The translations under genes and the position numbers were made by a program. The notes below the pieces were generated by a model. The model did not search any database, was not told the origin of the DNA, and was given only the letters and a program-made list of their open reading frames with translations. From the NCBI RefSeq assembly GCF_030162935.1, contig NZ_JASAUZ010000073.1, forward strand, positions 62,001-126,000: DNA of 64,000 nt, read 5' to 3'. Of the stretch, positions 1 through 7,998 are shown one piece after another. Numbering within the stretch: position 1 is the stretch's first letter; the number at the start of each line of letters is the position of its first letter. The stretch is from Comamonas halotolerans. Its GTDB lineage: Bacteria; Pseudomonadota; Gammaproteobacteria; Burkholderiales; Burkholderiaceae_C.

Positions 1-137
1 GACCAGCTGGGGAGCACACCATGATCATGACTGTGATCATGTCCATCATCAGGGTGATGGGTGTGCTGGTCAATGTCATGAACATGGGGGCTGGAAGGTG
101 AGCAACAGCAATGGTTGTGCGTACGTTGGGTGTTCAT
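1..137 (-). CDS. Heavy-metal P-type ATPase, N-terminal end only (partial)
   Basis: Read leftwards from an ATG at 137, this gives an open frame running out of the window. It begins MNTQRTHNHCCC and continues with repeated His-Asp pairs (HVHD, HTHH, GHDHSHDHG). A His/Cys-rich leader of this kind is a metal-binding tail found at the N-terminus of Zn/Cd/Pb-exporting P1B ATPases (ZntA/CadA/PbrA); CDF exporters can have one too. The divergent CadR-type regulator beginning 41 bases away supports the P1B assignment. The catalytic domains lie outside the window, so the family is inferred. No Shine-Dalgarno sequence precedes the ATG, and the predicted MerR-type promoter would start transcription almost at the start codon, so the mRNA may be leaderless. 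Confidence 0.6.
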   Translation of the reverse strand, partial: MNTQRTHNHCCCSPSSPHVHDIDQHTHHPDDGHDHSHDHGVLPSW

Positions 138-143
138 GCCATG

Positions 144-174
144 ATTGGAAAGCTGAAAGTTACTTGAAGGTCAA
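144..174 (-). promoter_or_regulatory. MerR-type promoter/operator between regulator and metal exporter
   Basis: On the minus strand there is a -35 TTGACC (169-174), a 19-base spacer and a weak -10 TCCAAT (144-149). The overlong 19-base spacer is the hallmark of promoters activated by MerR-family DNA distortion. The spacer carries an imperfect dyad (CTGAAAGTTACTTGAAGG on the plus strand). Position between the divergent exporter and regulator genes fits. The match is by eye only. Confidence 0.45.
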
Positions 175-178
175 GTCC

Positions 179-625
179 ATGACTGCACTGCGTATAGGTG
201 AAGCAGCCAATCGCTCTGGTGTTTCTGCTGCAAATATTCGGTATTACGAAAAGGAAGGGCTGCTGGAGCCGGCCCTGCGGCAAGAGAACGATTACCGCCT
301 TTACAGTGATGCAGATTTGCATCGGCTGCGCTTTATTCGCATGTGCCGTGCGATGGATATGTCGCTGGATGAAGTCCGTACGCTGTTGGCGCTGGATTGG
401 CAAAACTCTGAAGATTGCCTTGCAGCCACGGCGACCATCAATGCGCATTTGCAGCATGTGCGCCAGCGTCTCAAAGAGCTGCGCTTGCTGGAGCGTGAAC
501 TGCTAGCTCTCAGGTCGCTGTGCGATGGTCCCCAGGCACCGTGCAATCTGATCGCAGCCTTGCATGCCCAGGCCGATGCCAGTTTGCCCCCTGAACCGGG
601 CACACATGTGAAGCGCCATGTTTGA
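179..625 (+). CDS. cadR: Cd(II)/Pb(II)-responsive MerR-family regulator
   Basis: A 148-residue MerR-family activator. The N-terminal winged helix holds IGEAANRSGVS and the IRYYEKEGLL signature, followed by RFIRMCRAMDMSLDEV and a long dimerisation helix. Counting from the ATG at 179, cysteines fall at 80, 115 and 122. That is the same spacing as the Cys77/Cys112/Cys119 triad of CadR/PbrR, so the inducer is probably Cd or Pb, perhaps Zn. A GTG at 98 would add 27 residues unlike the family and overlap the divergent gene, so the ATG at 179 is preferred. It likely controls the exporter read the other way. Whether it should be named cadR or pbrR is not decidable here. Confidence 0.85.
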   Translation: MTALRIGEAANRSGVSAANIRYYEKEGLLEPALRQENDYRLYSDADLHRLRFIRMCRAMDMSLDEVRTLLALDWQNSEDCLAATATINAHLQHVRQRLKELRLLERELLALRSLCDGPQAPCNLIAALHAQADASLPPEPGTHVKRHV

Positions 626-723
626 AGGCCAGCATGGGAGTTGCAGCGTATGAAAAAGACTGTTTTGCTTGATTTGCTCATGCGATAAGACGTGGGACCT
701 GCCTTGCCGCGACAATTGACGCC

Positions 724-1410
724 ATGGTCTTGATGAAAGAAACAATGCAGACATTGGATTGGGAGGGTGTACGTGCCATGGTCTTTGATATGGATGGCAC
801 CTTGCTCAATACCGAAAAGGTGATCATTCAAGCGGCCAGTGACACGCTGGAGTACCTGGGGCATGCGCCTCTGCCTGAGGGCTATCGCATGCCCAATATG
901 TTTGGCACGGCAGCAGATTTGATGGTTGATGTCTTGTGTGAACGCCAAGTTCCAGTGCAGCCAGAAGGCCGTGCACATATGGGGATGCTGTTTGAGCGTT
1001 TTTATGCACAGCAACCTGCTAGCCAAGCACCGCTGTATGACGGGGTGCTCAATTGGCTGAAGGCCGCACACTCGCGCGGTGTTGCGCTGGGTGTTTGCAC
1101 CAACAAGCAATATGCGTTGGCTCTGAAAGGCTTGGAGGCCGCCGGAATTTTGAAGTTTTTTAGTGCGGTGACAGGACGCGATAGCTGTGGTGTGGCGAAG
1201 CCTGCGCCGCAGCCATTGTTTGCAACCTTGTCACATATGCAGGCCAGCGCAGCAGACGCCGTCTTCTTTGGTGACACGCACGCAGATGCCGCTTGCGCGC
1301 ATGCTGCAGGTGTGCGCTTTGCATGGTTTACTTCGGGCTTTGGAACTGCTGCCGTCAAGCAATATCCGCGTGCGCTGGAGTTTGCGGCCTATGCTGAACT
1401 GGAGCCTTAG
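724..1410 (+). CDS. HAD-superfamily hydrolase, phosphoglycolate phosphatase-like
   Basis: About 228 residues. Motif I is FDMDGTLLNTE, with the nucleophilic and acid/base aspartates. Motif II is CTNK, motif III is a Lys in VAKPAP, and motif IV is FFGDTHAD. An alpha-helical cap sits between motifs I and II, as in the Gph/beta-phosphoglucomutase group. It should hydrolyse a small phosphorylated metabolite in the cytoplasm; the substrate cannot be read from sequence. Starts at 724, 733 and 745 are all possible and none has a good ribosome site; the family usually begins near 745. It follows cadR on the same strand after about 100 bases but shows no functional tie to it. Confidence 0.8.
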   Translation: MVLMKETMQTLDWEGVRAMVFDMDGTLLNTEKVIIQAASDTLEYLGHAPLPEGYRMPNMFGTAADLMVDVLCERQVPVQPEGRAHMGMLFERFYAQQPASQAPLYDGVLNWLKAAHSRGVALGVCTNKQYALALKGLEAAGILKFFSAVTGRDSCGVAKPAPQPLFATLSHMQASAADAVFFGDTHADAACAHAAGVRFAWFTSGFGTAAVKQYPRALEFAAYAELEP

Positions 1411-1525
1411 CTGCACGATCCATCATTAAGCGCAAACTTCTCCGTACAGTCTTTACATGACATTAAGGTGGTCTCGCCTGGGGGCGGAAGAGGGGGCTCT
1501 GTGGAGTCAAAGAGAGACCAGATCC

Positions 1526-2320
1526 TTAGCGCAGCTGCGGCGGAGGTCCGCGGAAGCCCAGGGCTTGTGATATTTCGTAGGCGGTGCTTTGCAGTTTGGG
1601 CAGCCAGCCTTCATCGAGGCGATCGGCGGGTGCGGAGATGGACAGTGCTGCAATCAGCTTGGCCTGATCGTCATAAATGCCTGCAGCCATGCAGCGGACA
1701 CCCATTTCAAGCTCTTCGTTGTCATAAGCGACGCCGGTTTCACGTGCCTTGTTCAGCTCGCGCTCCAGCATGGGTAGCTGGGTCAGGCTGTTGTGCGTAT
1801 TACCGGCCAAACCGGTGCGCATGGCATAGGCGCGCACGCGTTGAGGTTCATCGGCTGCCAGGAAGAGCTTGCCGTTGGAGGTCAGGTGCAAAGGGGCGTG
1901 TCCTCCAATGGCGCGAACTACCTGCATGCCGGAGCGCTCACTGTATGCGCGCTCGACATACACGATCTCATCACCTTGGCGCACGCTCAGGTTCACGGGC
2001 TGCTGAATTTGCTTGTGCAGCAGACGCATGGCGGGTAGGGCGGTTTCACGCACGCTCAAACGTGCCTTGACGAGGTTGCCCAACTCCAGCAAACGCATTC
2101 CAAGTCGGTAGCTGCCTGATTCGGGGCGGTCTACAAAACGGCCTGCGGCCAGGTCATTCAGGATGCGGTGTGCTGTAGATGGGTGGAGTCCGGTTTTTTC
2201 GCTGATTTCCTTGAGGGAAACGGCTTCTTCGCGTGAGGCCAGCACGTCGATCAGGACAAACATGCGCTCCAGCACTTGCACGCTGGGTTTAGCGGGTACG
2301 TCTTGATCGTTCTTCTTCAT
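1526..2320 (-). CDS. IclR-family transcriptional regulator
   Basis: 264 residues. Residues about 12-75 form the winged helix (VQVLERMFVLIDVLASREEAV, then LHPSTAHRILNDL as recognition helix). Residues about 90-260 form the IclR effector domain, with ERSGMQVV, LTSNGKLFLA, GVAYDNEELEMGVRCMAAGIYD and the usual SISAPADRL near the end. IclR proteins generally repress nearby catabolic genes and respond to small organic acids or aromatics. Here no divergent metabolic operon is present: the gene is convergent with the HAD phosphatase and is followed upstream by the bpt gene on the same strand, so its target is unknown. Confidence 0.88.
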   Translation of the reverse strand: MKKNDQDVPAKPSVQVLERMFVLIDVLASREEAVSLKEISEKTGLHPSTAHRILNDLAAGRFVDRPESGSYRLGMRLLELGNLVKARLSVRETALPAMRLLHKQIQQPVNLSVRQGDEIVYVERAYSERSGMQVVRAIGGHAPLHLTSNGKLFLAADEPQRVRAYAMRTGLAGNTHNSLTQLPMLERELNKARETGVAYDNEELEMGVRCMAAGIYDDQAKLIAALSISAPADRLDEGWLPKLQSTAYEISQALGFRGPPPQLR

Positions 2321-2415
2321 GGGGAGTCCAGTGCCTTAGATGGACGGATTCTAAGCCGCCGCAGGTCAGTGCAACGCACATCATTGGCGTTGAGGGTTGT
2401 CTTCGGTAGGTCGAC

Positions 2416-3150
2416 TCAAATTTTGTCGACACGATGCCACAGGTTGTCGCGTAAAACTTCATGGGGGCGAAACAGAGCCTTGTAGCGCATTTTGGCCGAT
2501 TGCTCAATCCAGTAGCCCAGGTACACATAGGGCAGTCCCATGCTGCGCGCAAAAGCAATTTGCCACAGCACATTGAATGTGCCGTAGCTGGCGCTCGGGT
2601 CAGGTTCGTAGAAGGTGTAAACCGCTGATAGCCCATCTTCCAGAAAATCAATGATGGAAACCATCCGCAAAGCATTGTCTGCATGCGGATCGCGGAATTC
2701 CACCAACCGAGATTCCACACGACTTTGCAGCAGGAACTGGGTGTATTGCTCGACGTTGTCATGGTCCATGCCGCCGCCGCTGTGGCGCGCACGCTGATAG
2801 CGTTGGTACAGGTCGTAGTGTTCTTGTGAATAGTGCAGCCGCTGTACGCTGACCTCCAGAGCTGCGTGTTGTTTGGTGGCGCGACGTTGGCTGCGGGTGG
2901 GGACGTATTCGTCGACCAGCACACGCAAGGGCTGACACGCCTTGCATTGGCTGCAATAAGGTCGATAGGTGAACAAACCGCTGCGGCGAAAGCCTTGTCT
3001 GACCAGGGCTGAGTACACCTCTGCTTGAATCAAGTGACTGGGCGCCGCGACCTGTGAACGAGCCTCCTGCTGCGGCAGATAACTGCAGGGATAAGGGGCA
3101 GTGGCATAGAACTGCAAGCTGTAGTGCGGCAGATCGTTGAGCTGTGTCAT
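2416..3150 (-). CDS. bpt: Aspartate/glutamate leucyltransferase (N-degron pathway)
   Basis: 244 residues, the bacterial Ate1-like Bpt family. It transfers leucine from Leu-tRNA to proteins with N-terminal Asp or Glu, marking them for ClpS/ClpAP. Visible family features are the N-terminal Cys region (PYPCSYLP), the [17 protein letters not shown] block, and the GNAT-like C-terminal core with [22 protein letters not shown]. The start at 3150 overlaps the aat stop by four bases (ATGA), so the two genes are translationally coupled. An upstream in-frame start at 3219 lies inside aat and is rejected. Confidence 0.93.
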   Translation of the reverse strand: MTQLNDLPHYSLQFYATAPYPCSYLPQQEARSQVAAPSHLIQAEVYSALVRQGFRRSGLFTYRPYCSQCKACQPLRVLVDEYVPTRSQRRATKQHAALEVSVQRLHYSQEHYDLYQRYQRARHSGGGMDHDNVEQYTQFLLQSRVESRLVEFRDPHADNALRMVSIIDFLEDGLSAVYTFYEPDPSASYGTFNVLWQIAFARSMGLPYVYLGYWIEQSAKMRYKALFRPHEVLRDNLWHRVDKI

Positions 3151-3902
3151 GCGTTGGAAGTCTTCAGCAAAACGGAATCCCAGTATACGGGCTTGAAATT
3201 CCAGTCCATGTTTGGGCACTGCTGCTGGATGGTGGCTTCGTTCAGGAATGCAGCGCGAGGCAGCTCTCGTGCCCCCAGTGATGCCAAGTGAGCGGTCGCT
3301 TGCTGGCAGTCAATTTGGGTTGCACCATGGTGGCGGCACAGGCTTACCAAGGCAGCCAGGGCGACTTTGGAAGCATCGCTCGCATGGGCAAACATGGATT
3401 CACCATACACAGCCTGCCCCAACGCTACGCAATACAAACCGCCCACCAGTTGGTTGTTGATCCATGTTTCCACAGAATGTGCCCAACCTTGCTTATGCAG
3501 CTCACAGTAGGCGTCGATGATGCTGGGCACAATCCAGGTGCCATTCTGGCCTGCGCGTGGTGTGTTGGCGCAGTGCTCCATCACTTGGCGAAAACTGGTG
3601 TCAATGCGCACCTCATAACCAGGCATGTGCGCGAACTTGCGCAGAGTTTTGCGCAAGGACGGATGCAAGCGAAAGTCCGCAGTCTTGAGCACCATCCGAG
3701 GGTCTGGTGACCACCACAGGTTGGGCTGCCCTGGGCTGAACCATGGAAAAATCCCTTTTTTGTAAGCTGCTAGTAAATGCGCAGCATCCAATGTGCCTCC
3801 AGCCGCCAATAGGCCGGGCATGGGGGTGCTGTCATTCCAGGCCATGGAGACAGGAGGGAAATCGTCTTCAGCTTCTAGCCAAATCAAAGGTGGCTCTTGC
3901 AT
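3147..3902 (-). CDS. aat: Leucyl/phenylalanyl-tRNA--protein transferase
   Basis: 251 residues. Aat attaches Leu or Phe from charged tRNA to proteins with N-terminal Arg or Lys, creating primary N-degrons. Diagnostic blocks are [40 protein letters not shown], then [12 protein letters not shown] and [18 protein letters not shown]. The ATG at 3902 ([13 protein letters not shown]) gives the usual family length; the frame stays open 36 codons further but that part is not family-like. It forms a two-gene operon with bpt. In many betaproteobacteria pyrD follows, but not here. Confidence 0.95.
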   Translation of the reverse strand: MQEPPLIWLEAEDDFPPVSMAWNDSTPMPGLLAAGGTLDAAHLLAAYKKGIFPWFSPGQPNLWWSPDPRMVLKTADFRLHPSLRKTLRKFAHMPGYEVRIDTSFRQVMEHCANTPRAGQNGTWIVPSIIDAYCELHKQGWAHSVETWINNQLVGGLYCVALGQAVYGESMFAHASDASKVALAALVSLCRHHGATQIDCQQATAHLASLGARELPRAAFLNEATIQQQCPNMDWNFKPVYWDSVLLKTSNA

Positions 3903-4099
3903 TCTTGCTATAGAAAATATATTTTGTGCGCTTGTGCGAAGTAATGACTGAATTGCCTCAAGCGCCGTAACGCTCCTACAGTCATCACTGTCCTTGAGGG
4001 ACAAGAGCATGGCGCTTGAGTCGCTATGGTTACGTCAGTGTCTTTGGAGAGCATTATGTGATGCAACTCCTAACAGATACGGATGAAGGAGGTCCAATC

Positions 4100-4420
4100 A
4101 TGTTTTCCTTGAGCCTTTTTGGCGTAGAACCCCGCTACATCCGTCGTGCACGCGCTTACTTGGAAGAGGCGCGCATGGCCATGCTTGAACACACGATTGC
4201 GGCAGAGAACTACCAAGCTTCTGCAGCGATGTACGCTGAGCGTGCACGACGCCTGGAAGGGGAAATTGCGCTTTGGGAGGCAGGGCAGAAAGATGCTGAT
4301 GTGATGGAGCCTGTGTACGAAGGCGCTCCCACATCAGCAGAACATGGGCGTTTGGAATCAAGCAGCAAGCATGTATTGCCCAAGGGCAAGTCTGCCGTGG
4401 GTATTGTGCGAGCTGCATAA
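4100..4420 (+). CDS. Small helical cytoplasmic protein of unknown function
   Basis: 106 residues starting MFSLSLFGVEPRYIRRARAY. The ATG at 4100 is preferred because AAGGAGGT sits at 4086-4093, an almost perfect ribosome site; the frame is open further upstream without one. Residues about 12-65 are predicted to be largely helical and rich in Ala, Glu and Arg (coiled-coil-like). The tail is polar and probably disordered, with a Lys-rich end. No signal peptide or membrane segment is seen. It is divergent from aat, stands alone, and is followed by a hairpin terminator. I do not recognise the family. Confidence 0.7.
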   Translation: MFSLSLFGVEPRYIRRARAYLEEARMAMLEHTIAAENYQASAAMYAERARRLEGEIALWEAGQKDADVMEPVYEGAPTSAEHGRLESSSKHVLPKGKSAVGIVRAA

Positions 4421-4447
4421 CACTGCACACGCATAAAACGTTTCCAG

Positions 4448-4471
4448 GGGCTTTGCAGGAAGCCCTTTTTT
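4448..4471 (+). terminator. Rho-independent terminator
   Basis: Stem GGGCTT/AAGCCC with a six-base loop, then a run of six T. Located 28 bases after the stop of the small helical protein gene. Confidence 0.75.
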
Positions 4472-4502
4472 GTGTCAACGTTGCATTGTGGCGTTCATGC
4501 GC

Positions 4503-6653
4503 TCAGTCCTGCAGGACTATGCTTTGCATGACCGGGTTCAAGAGTTGTATGGCTTGTTCGGCATTGACGGCGGGGCTGTACAAAAAACCTTGCGCAATTT
4601 CGCAGCCCGCATGCATCAGCATTTGACGCTGTTGCTCGGTTTCCACTCCTTCTGCAATCACCTCAAGGCCCAGCTTGGGGCCTAGTGCTGCAATCGTCTG
4701 CACGATGGCGCAGATGGTATGTTCATCCACCATGCGGCTTACGAAATCGCCATCGATTTTCAAAGCATTCACCTGGTAGTCGCGCAGATGAGATAGTGAG
4801 GAGTGACCTGTTCCGAAATCATCCAGTGCCACGCGAACCCCAGCCCGCTTGAGAACATTCAATGCTCGCAATACAAAGGCGGAGCCTCGGTCGGCGAGCA
4901 TGTGCTCGGTAACTTCCACTTCCAGCAAATGTGCAGGAATTCCATGTTGCTGCATACGTCGCAGCAAGCGTTCGGCATAGTCATCGCGCAGGAACTCTAC
5001 AGGTGAAGCATTGATGGATACGGGAACCACGCGCAGGCCGGCAGCTAACCAGTCAGCGATGTTCTTGAATACCTGTGCGTGTATCTGTTCGGCAAGCTTG
5101 GTGGCCAGCTCGTAATCACTAAAAGCTTCTTCCACTGTGCAAGGAGACTGTGGTCCATCTGTTGGGCTGTGCCATCGCAGCAGGGCTTCAAAGCCCGTAA
5201 TCGTGCCATTGTCCAAGCGTACTTTGGGTTGGTAGTATGCGTGGACATTGTTTTCGCGGACAATTTGCCGAGCCAAATTGAGTTGGGTTGCGGTGCGCTC
5301 TGCAGCAGCCATCATGTCTGCATGGAAGATGCGGACGCCTCCACGCCCTCCGGCCTTGAGGTCATTGAGTGCGGTGTCGGCCTTTTTCATGAGGTTGGAT
5401 GCATCTCCTGCATCGCGCGGAAACATGGCGCAACCGATGCTCATGCCCCCATTGATCACTTTCCCGTTGTAATGAATCGGGGCATTGATTTGTATGAGTG
5501 CTCGCTGGGCAACAGCAGTCAAAGAGCTTTCGTTGACTGTGTCGTGAATCAGAACGGCGAACTCATCCCCCCCCAGGCGAGCGACAAGTCCTTCTTGGTC
5601 AATGCTATTTTCTAGTCGCTTGGCCAAAACGCGCAGCAAATGATCTCCGGCAGGGTGGCCAAGCGTGTCGTTGATGTGTTTGAAGTGATCAAGGTCGATC
5701 AGCATCAAGCCCACGCTGTGATTTTCGTCGCGTGCCTTTTGAAGCTTTTGGAGCAGCTGGCGATTGAATGCGCGGCGATTGGGTAGCCCGGTGAGCTCAT
5801 CTCGCTCGCTAGTGATGCGCAGGCGCCGTTCTGCTTCGCGCTGCAATGTCACATCGCGTGAGACGCACAAAATTCCGATCGTGCTGCCATTCTCGTCTTT
5901 CATGGGAGTGAGAATGTTGTCCCAATGCTGGTGGGAGGACCCAGCCACACTGTAGCCAGCAAAGCGCGCATTTTTTCCCGAGCGTGCTGCTTGCAGAGCG
6001 CGTAACCCGCGCTGGCGTACATCGGCCGGAAGCAGGTCCAGCCACTTCATGCCAAACCCCGTCTCCCCTTCAGGAATGCCAAGCGCAGCGCAGCCTGAGC
6101 GGTTCATATGGCTCAATGTGCCATCGGTGCGCATCAGCTTGATGCAATCCACGCTGACGTCGAGCATGCTGTTTTGCAATTTGGCATTTGCCGCCTGAGC
6201 GGCCTGGGCAAGCACCTGATCGTGAATATCGGTGCATGAAAGCACAACGGGAGCATTGCAGCCTGTGCGGCTATGGCTCAAAGCGAGAACCCAGCGGTAC
6301 TCGCCTGTGTTGTGCTGCATGCGTATTTCGGCTTTGAAAGCGAGGCCTGATTGATGGCTGTGCAACCAGCGATGCTGGGTTGCTTCTCTTTCGTCGGGAT
6401 GTACCAGTTGTAGCCAGTTACTGACCAATGTGTTGCCTATGCACTCTTGCCAGGCATGATTGCAGTACGTGTGTTCGCCTTGCTGCCACCAAATCATGTG
6501 TGGCATGGCATCCAGCGTTTTTTTCACCAGCAAATCGGGTGAGTGCGATTGTGTAGGTTGAGGCAACGCAGTGTGTTTGGGGCGTGCGATATCGCGTGTG
6601 GTCTGACTGAAAGGGGGGTTATCCATGGCAGGTCCCGTTTTTGCTGTGAGCAT
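4503..6653 (-). CDS. PAS-PAS-GGDEF-EAL cyclic-di-GMP enzyme
   Basis: 716 residues, soluble. Two PAS-like sensor segments lie at about 45-155 and 165-280 (HPDEREA, then FVSRDVT-like ends). The GGDEF domain at about 290-450 has an intact RLGGDEFAVL site. The position five residues before it, where RxxD forms the inhibitory I-site, is DQEG, so product inhibition is probably absent. The EAL domain at about 465-710 keeps FEALLRW, EVTEH, LDDFGTGHSSL, LKIDG and AEGVET, so phosphodiesterase activity is also plausible. The net direction cannot be told. The ATG at 6653 has AGGTG eight bases upstream; a GTG at 6662 and an ATG at 6626 are alternatives. No partner gene adjoins it. Confidence 0.9.
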   Translation of the reverse strand: MLTAKTGPAMDNPPFSQTTRDIARPKHTALPQPTQSHSPDLLVKKTLDAMPHMIWWQQGEHTYCNHAWQECIGNTLVSNWLQLVHPDEREATQHRWLHSHQSGLAFKAEIRMQHNTGEYRWVLALSHSRTGCNAPVVLSCTDIHDQVLAQAAQAANAKLQNSMLDVSVDCIKLMRTDGTLSHMNRSGCAALGIPEGETGFGMKWLDLLPADVRQRGLRALQAARSGKNARFAGYSVAGSSHQHWDNILTPMKDENGSTIGILCVSRDVTLQREAERRLRITSERDELTGLPNRRAFNRQLLQKLQKARDENHSVGLMLIDLDHFKHINDTLGHPAGDHLLRVLAKRLENSIDQEGLVARLGGDEFAVLIHDTVNESSLTAVAQRALIQINAPIHYNGKVINGGMSIGCAMFPRDAGDASNLMKKADTALNDLKAGGRGGVRIFHADMMAAAERTATQLNLARQIVRENNVHAYYQPKVRLDNGTITGFEALLRWHSPTDGPQSPCTVEEAFSDYELATKLAEQIHAQVFKNIADWLAAGLRVVPVSINASPVEFLRDDYAERLLRRMQQHGIPAHLLEVEVTEHMLADRGSAFVLRALNVLKRAGVRVALDDFGTGHSSLSHLRDYQVNALKIDGDFVSRMVDEHTICAIVQTIAALGPKLGLEVIAEGVETEQQRQMLMHAGCEIAQGFLYSPAVNAEQAIQLLNPVMQSIVLQD

Positions 6654-6730
6654 AACTTGCACCTGTGATGATCCATGTTTCAGTAAGTAGCGAATGTCAG
6701 CTGTCAGCCAAAGATGAGTCAGAAAATAGA

Positions 6731-6764
6731 AAAGCCAAGCATGTGAATGCTTGGCTTTTATGTG
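6731..6764 (-). terminator. Terminator of the tRNA-Asn cluster
   Basis: On the minus strand, AAGCCAAGCAT pairs with ATGCTTGGCTT around a short loop, followed by TTTCTATTTT. It lies directly downstream of the last tRNA-Asn gene. Confidence 0.7.
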
Positions 6765-6838
6765 GCTCCCCGACCTGGGCTCGAACCAGGGACCTGCGGA
6801 TTAACAGTCCGTCGCTCTACCGACTGAGCTATCAGGGA
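6763..6838 (-). tRNA. tRNA-Asn (GUU), copy 3 in transcription order
   Basis: 76 nt with encoded CCA. Acceptor TCCCTGA pairs with TCGGGGA. The anticodon loop CTGTTAA carries GUU, and the T-loop is TTCGAGC. All three copies are identical over their full length. Confidence 0.97.
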
Positions 6839-6882
6839 ATATTTCGGTATTGCCTTGATCTTTGATTGCAAGGCGACAATTT

Positions 6883-6958
6883 TGGCTCCCCGACCTGGGC
6901 TCGAACCAGGGACCTGCGGATTAACAGTCCGTCGCTCTACCGACTGAGCTATCAGGGA
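6883..6958 (-). tRNA. tRNA-Asn (GUU), copy 2
   Basis: Identical to the other two copies, 76 nt, complete cloverleaf and encoded CCA. Spacers on either side are 44 and 41 bases and are unrelated to each other. Confidence 0.97.
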
Positions 6959-6999
6959 ATAACCGGTAAGTTTTGCAGTTGCAAAACTAGAAATCTTGT

Positions 7000-7075
7000 T
7001 GGCTCCCCGACCTGGGCTCGAACCAGGGACCTGCGGATTAACAGTCCGTCGCTCTACCGACTGAGCTATCAGGGA
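7000..7075 (-). tRNA. tRNA-Asn (GUU), copy 1
   Basis: First gene of the leftward cluster, identical to the other two, with encoded CCA. The promoter should lie in the 70 bases between it and the end of the DUF454 gene, or the cluster could be co-transcribed with that gene. Confidence 0.97.
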
Positions 7076-7148
7076 ACAAGACCTAGATTATATACATGGA
7101 TTTTTGGTGCTTTCGAAAGTTGCCTCAAAAATGTGGAGCAATCGAAGC

Positions 7149-7583
7149 TTATGCCGGTTCGGGCCGATGCCAAAGCCAGAGCAAAACCACGGCCATACAA
7201 GAGCAGGCCAGAAGGCGCACCCACATGGGAGTGGGGGTGAGCCACAAAATGGCGGCGCAGACAGCCATCATGGCAGCTGCACTGCGCTTGGCCCGGCGGC
7301 TGACGATGCCACCAGCAGCCCAGTTTTGCAACATGGGGCCAAACAGCGTGTGGTTCCATAACCAGGCGTGCAAGCGTGGTGAGCTGCGCATGGCTGCCCA
7401 GCCTGCCAGCAAGACAAACACTGTGGTGGGTAAACCAGGAATAAATACGCCGGCAATGCCTAGGGCCAAAAAAAGCGTGGCCAGAATTCGCAGCAAGCAA
7501 CGCATATACCAGCGGCGCGCAACCTGAGGGGCTGGCGGCTCAGCATGCGAACTTTGTGTATCAGGCTTGGCAGGCAAGGACAT
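7149..7583 (-). CDS. DUF454 family inner-membrane protein (YbaN-like)
   Basis: 144 residues from the ATG at 7583 (MSLPAKPDTQ). It holds the DUF454 core: RILATLFLALGIAGVFIPGLP as one membrane segment, then LLAGWAAMRSSPRLHAWL, and two further hydrophobic helices near the C-terminus. YbaN-type proteins are small inner-membrane proteins of unknown role. The frame is open upstream to 7706 but that segment is low-quality sequence, so it is left out. An internal ATG at 7505 is another candidate start. Confidence 0.8.
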   Translation of the reverse strand: MSLPAKPDTQSSHAEPPAPQVARRWYMRCLLRILATLFLALGIAGVFIPGLPTTVFVLLAGWAAMRSSPRLHAWLWNHTLFGPMLQNWAAGGIVSRRAKRSAAAMMAVCAAILWLTPTPMWVRLLACSCMAVVLLWLWHRPEPA

Positions 7584-7998
7584 GCTGTGATTGTGCCTGC
7601 GCAGGCCACAGGCTTGGGACTTGCAATACGGATGTGCCTTCAAAACCAGCGCTTTTGCAGGGTGGCCTGATGGGGCAATATGTGTTTCGGCAGCGTACGC
7701 ACCCATCCGGCTCTAGGCGTGGCGCACGTTGCGAAGGCAGCGGAGATGTATTTTCCAGGCGCATTTCCAGCGCATCGGCATCGCCCTGGCGTATCCATGC
7801 TCCGGCGTGCGGATTTGCCGTTGGGTGGTGGATTGGAGATTTAAACGATGCCAGAGATGGGCTGGATGCGTATGGCCATGCTGCCCAATGAAAATCGATT
7901 GGATTGATTTTCTGGATGATCCATCCAAAAACGGGCACTTTATCCGCTGCCTCTGTCTTCCTATGCTGGGAATTCATCAACCCATGAAGGAGATATCC
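7584..7998. other. Intergenic region without a convincing gene
   Basis: About 415 bases between the divergent DUF454 and SDR genes. Open frames here are shadows with no family features. Near 7890-7912 there is an inverted pair AAAATCGAT / ATTGATTTT that could be an operator for the SDR gene, but this is only suggestive. Confidence 0.4.

Noticed and set aside
1469..1518. Inverted GGTCTC/GAGACC sequence as a terminator
   Set aside because: The arms are short, the loop is long and no T-run follows.
1468..2070. A 200-codon frame on the plus strand
   Set aside because: It is antisense to the IclR gene and very rich in Arg, Cys and Trp, as expected for a shadow.
6763..7075. Regular repeats with unique spacers, resembling a CRISPR array
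   Set aside because: The repeat unit is a complete 76-base tRNA-Asn gene and no cas genes are present.
6665..7240. Open frames with repeated SPTWARTRDLRINSPSLYR
   Set aside because: These are translations of the tRNA-Asn genes on the wrong strand, a common false annotation.
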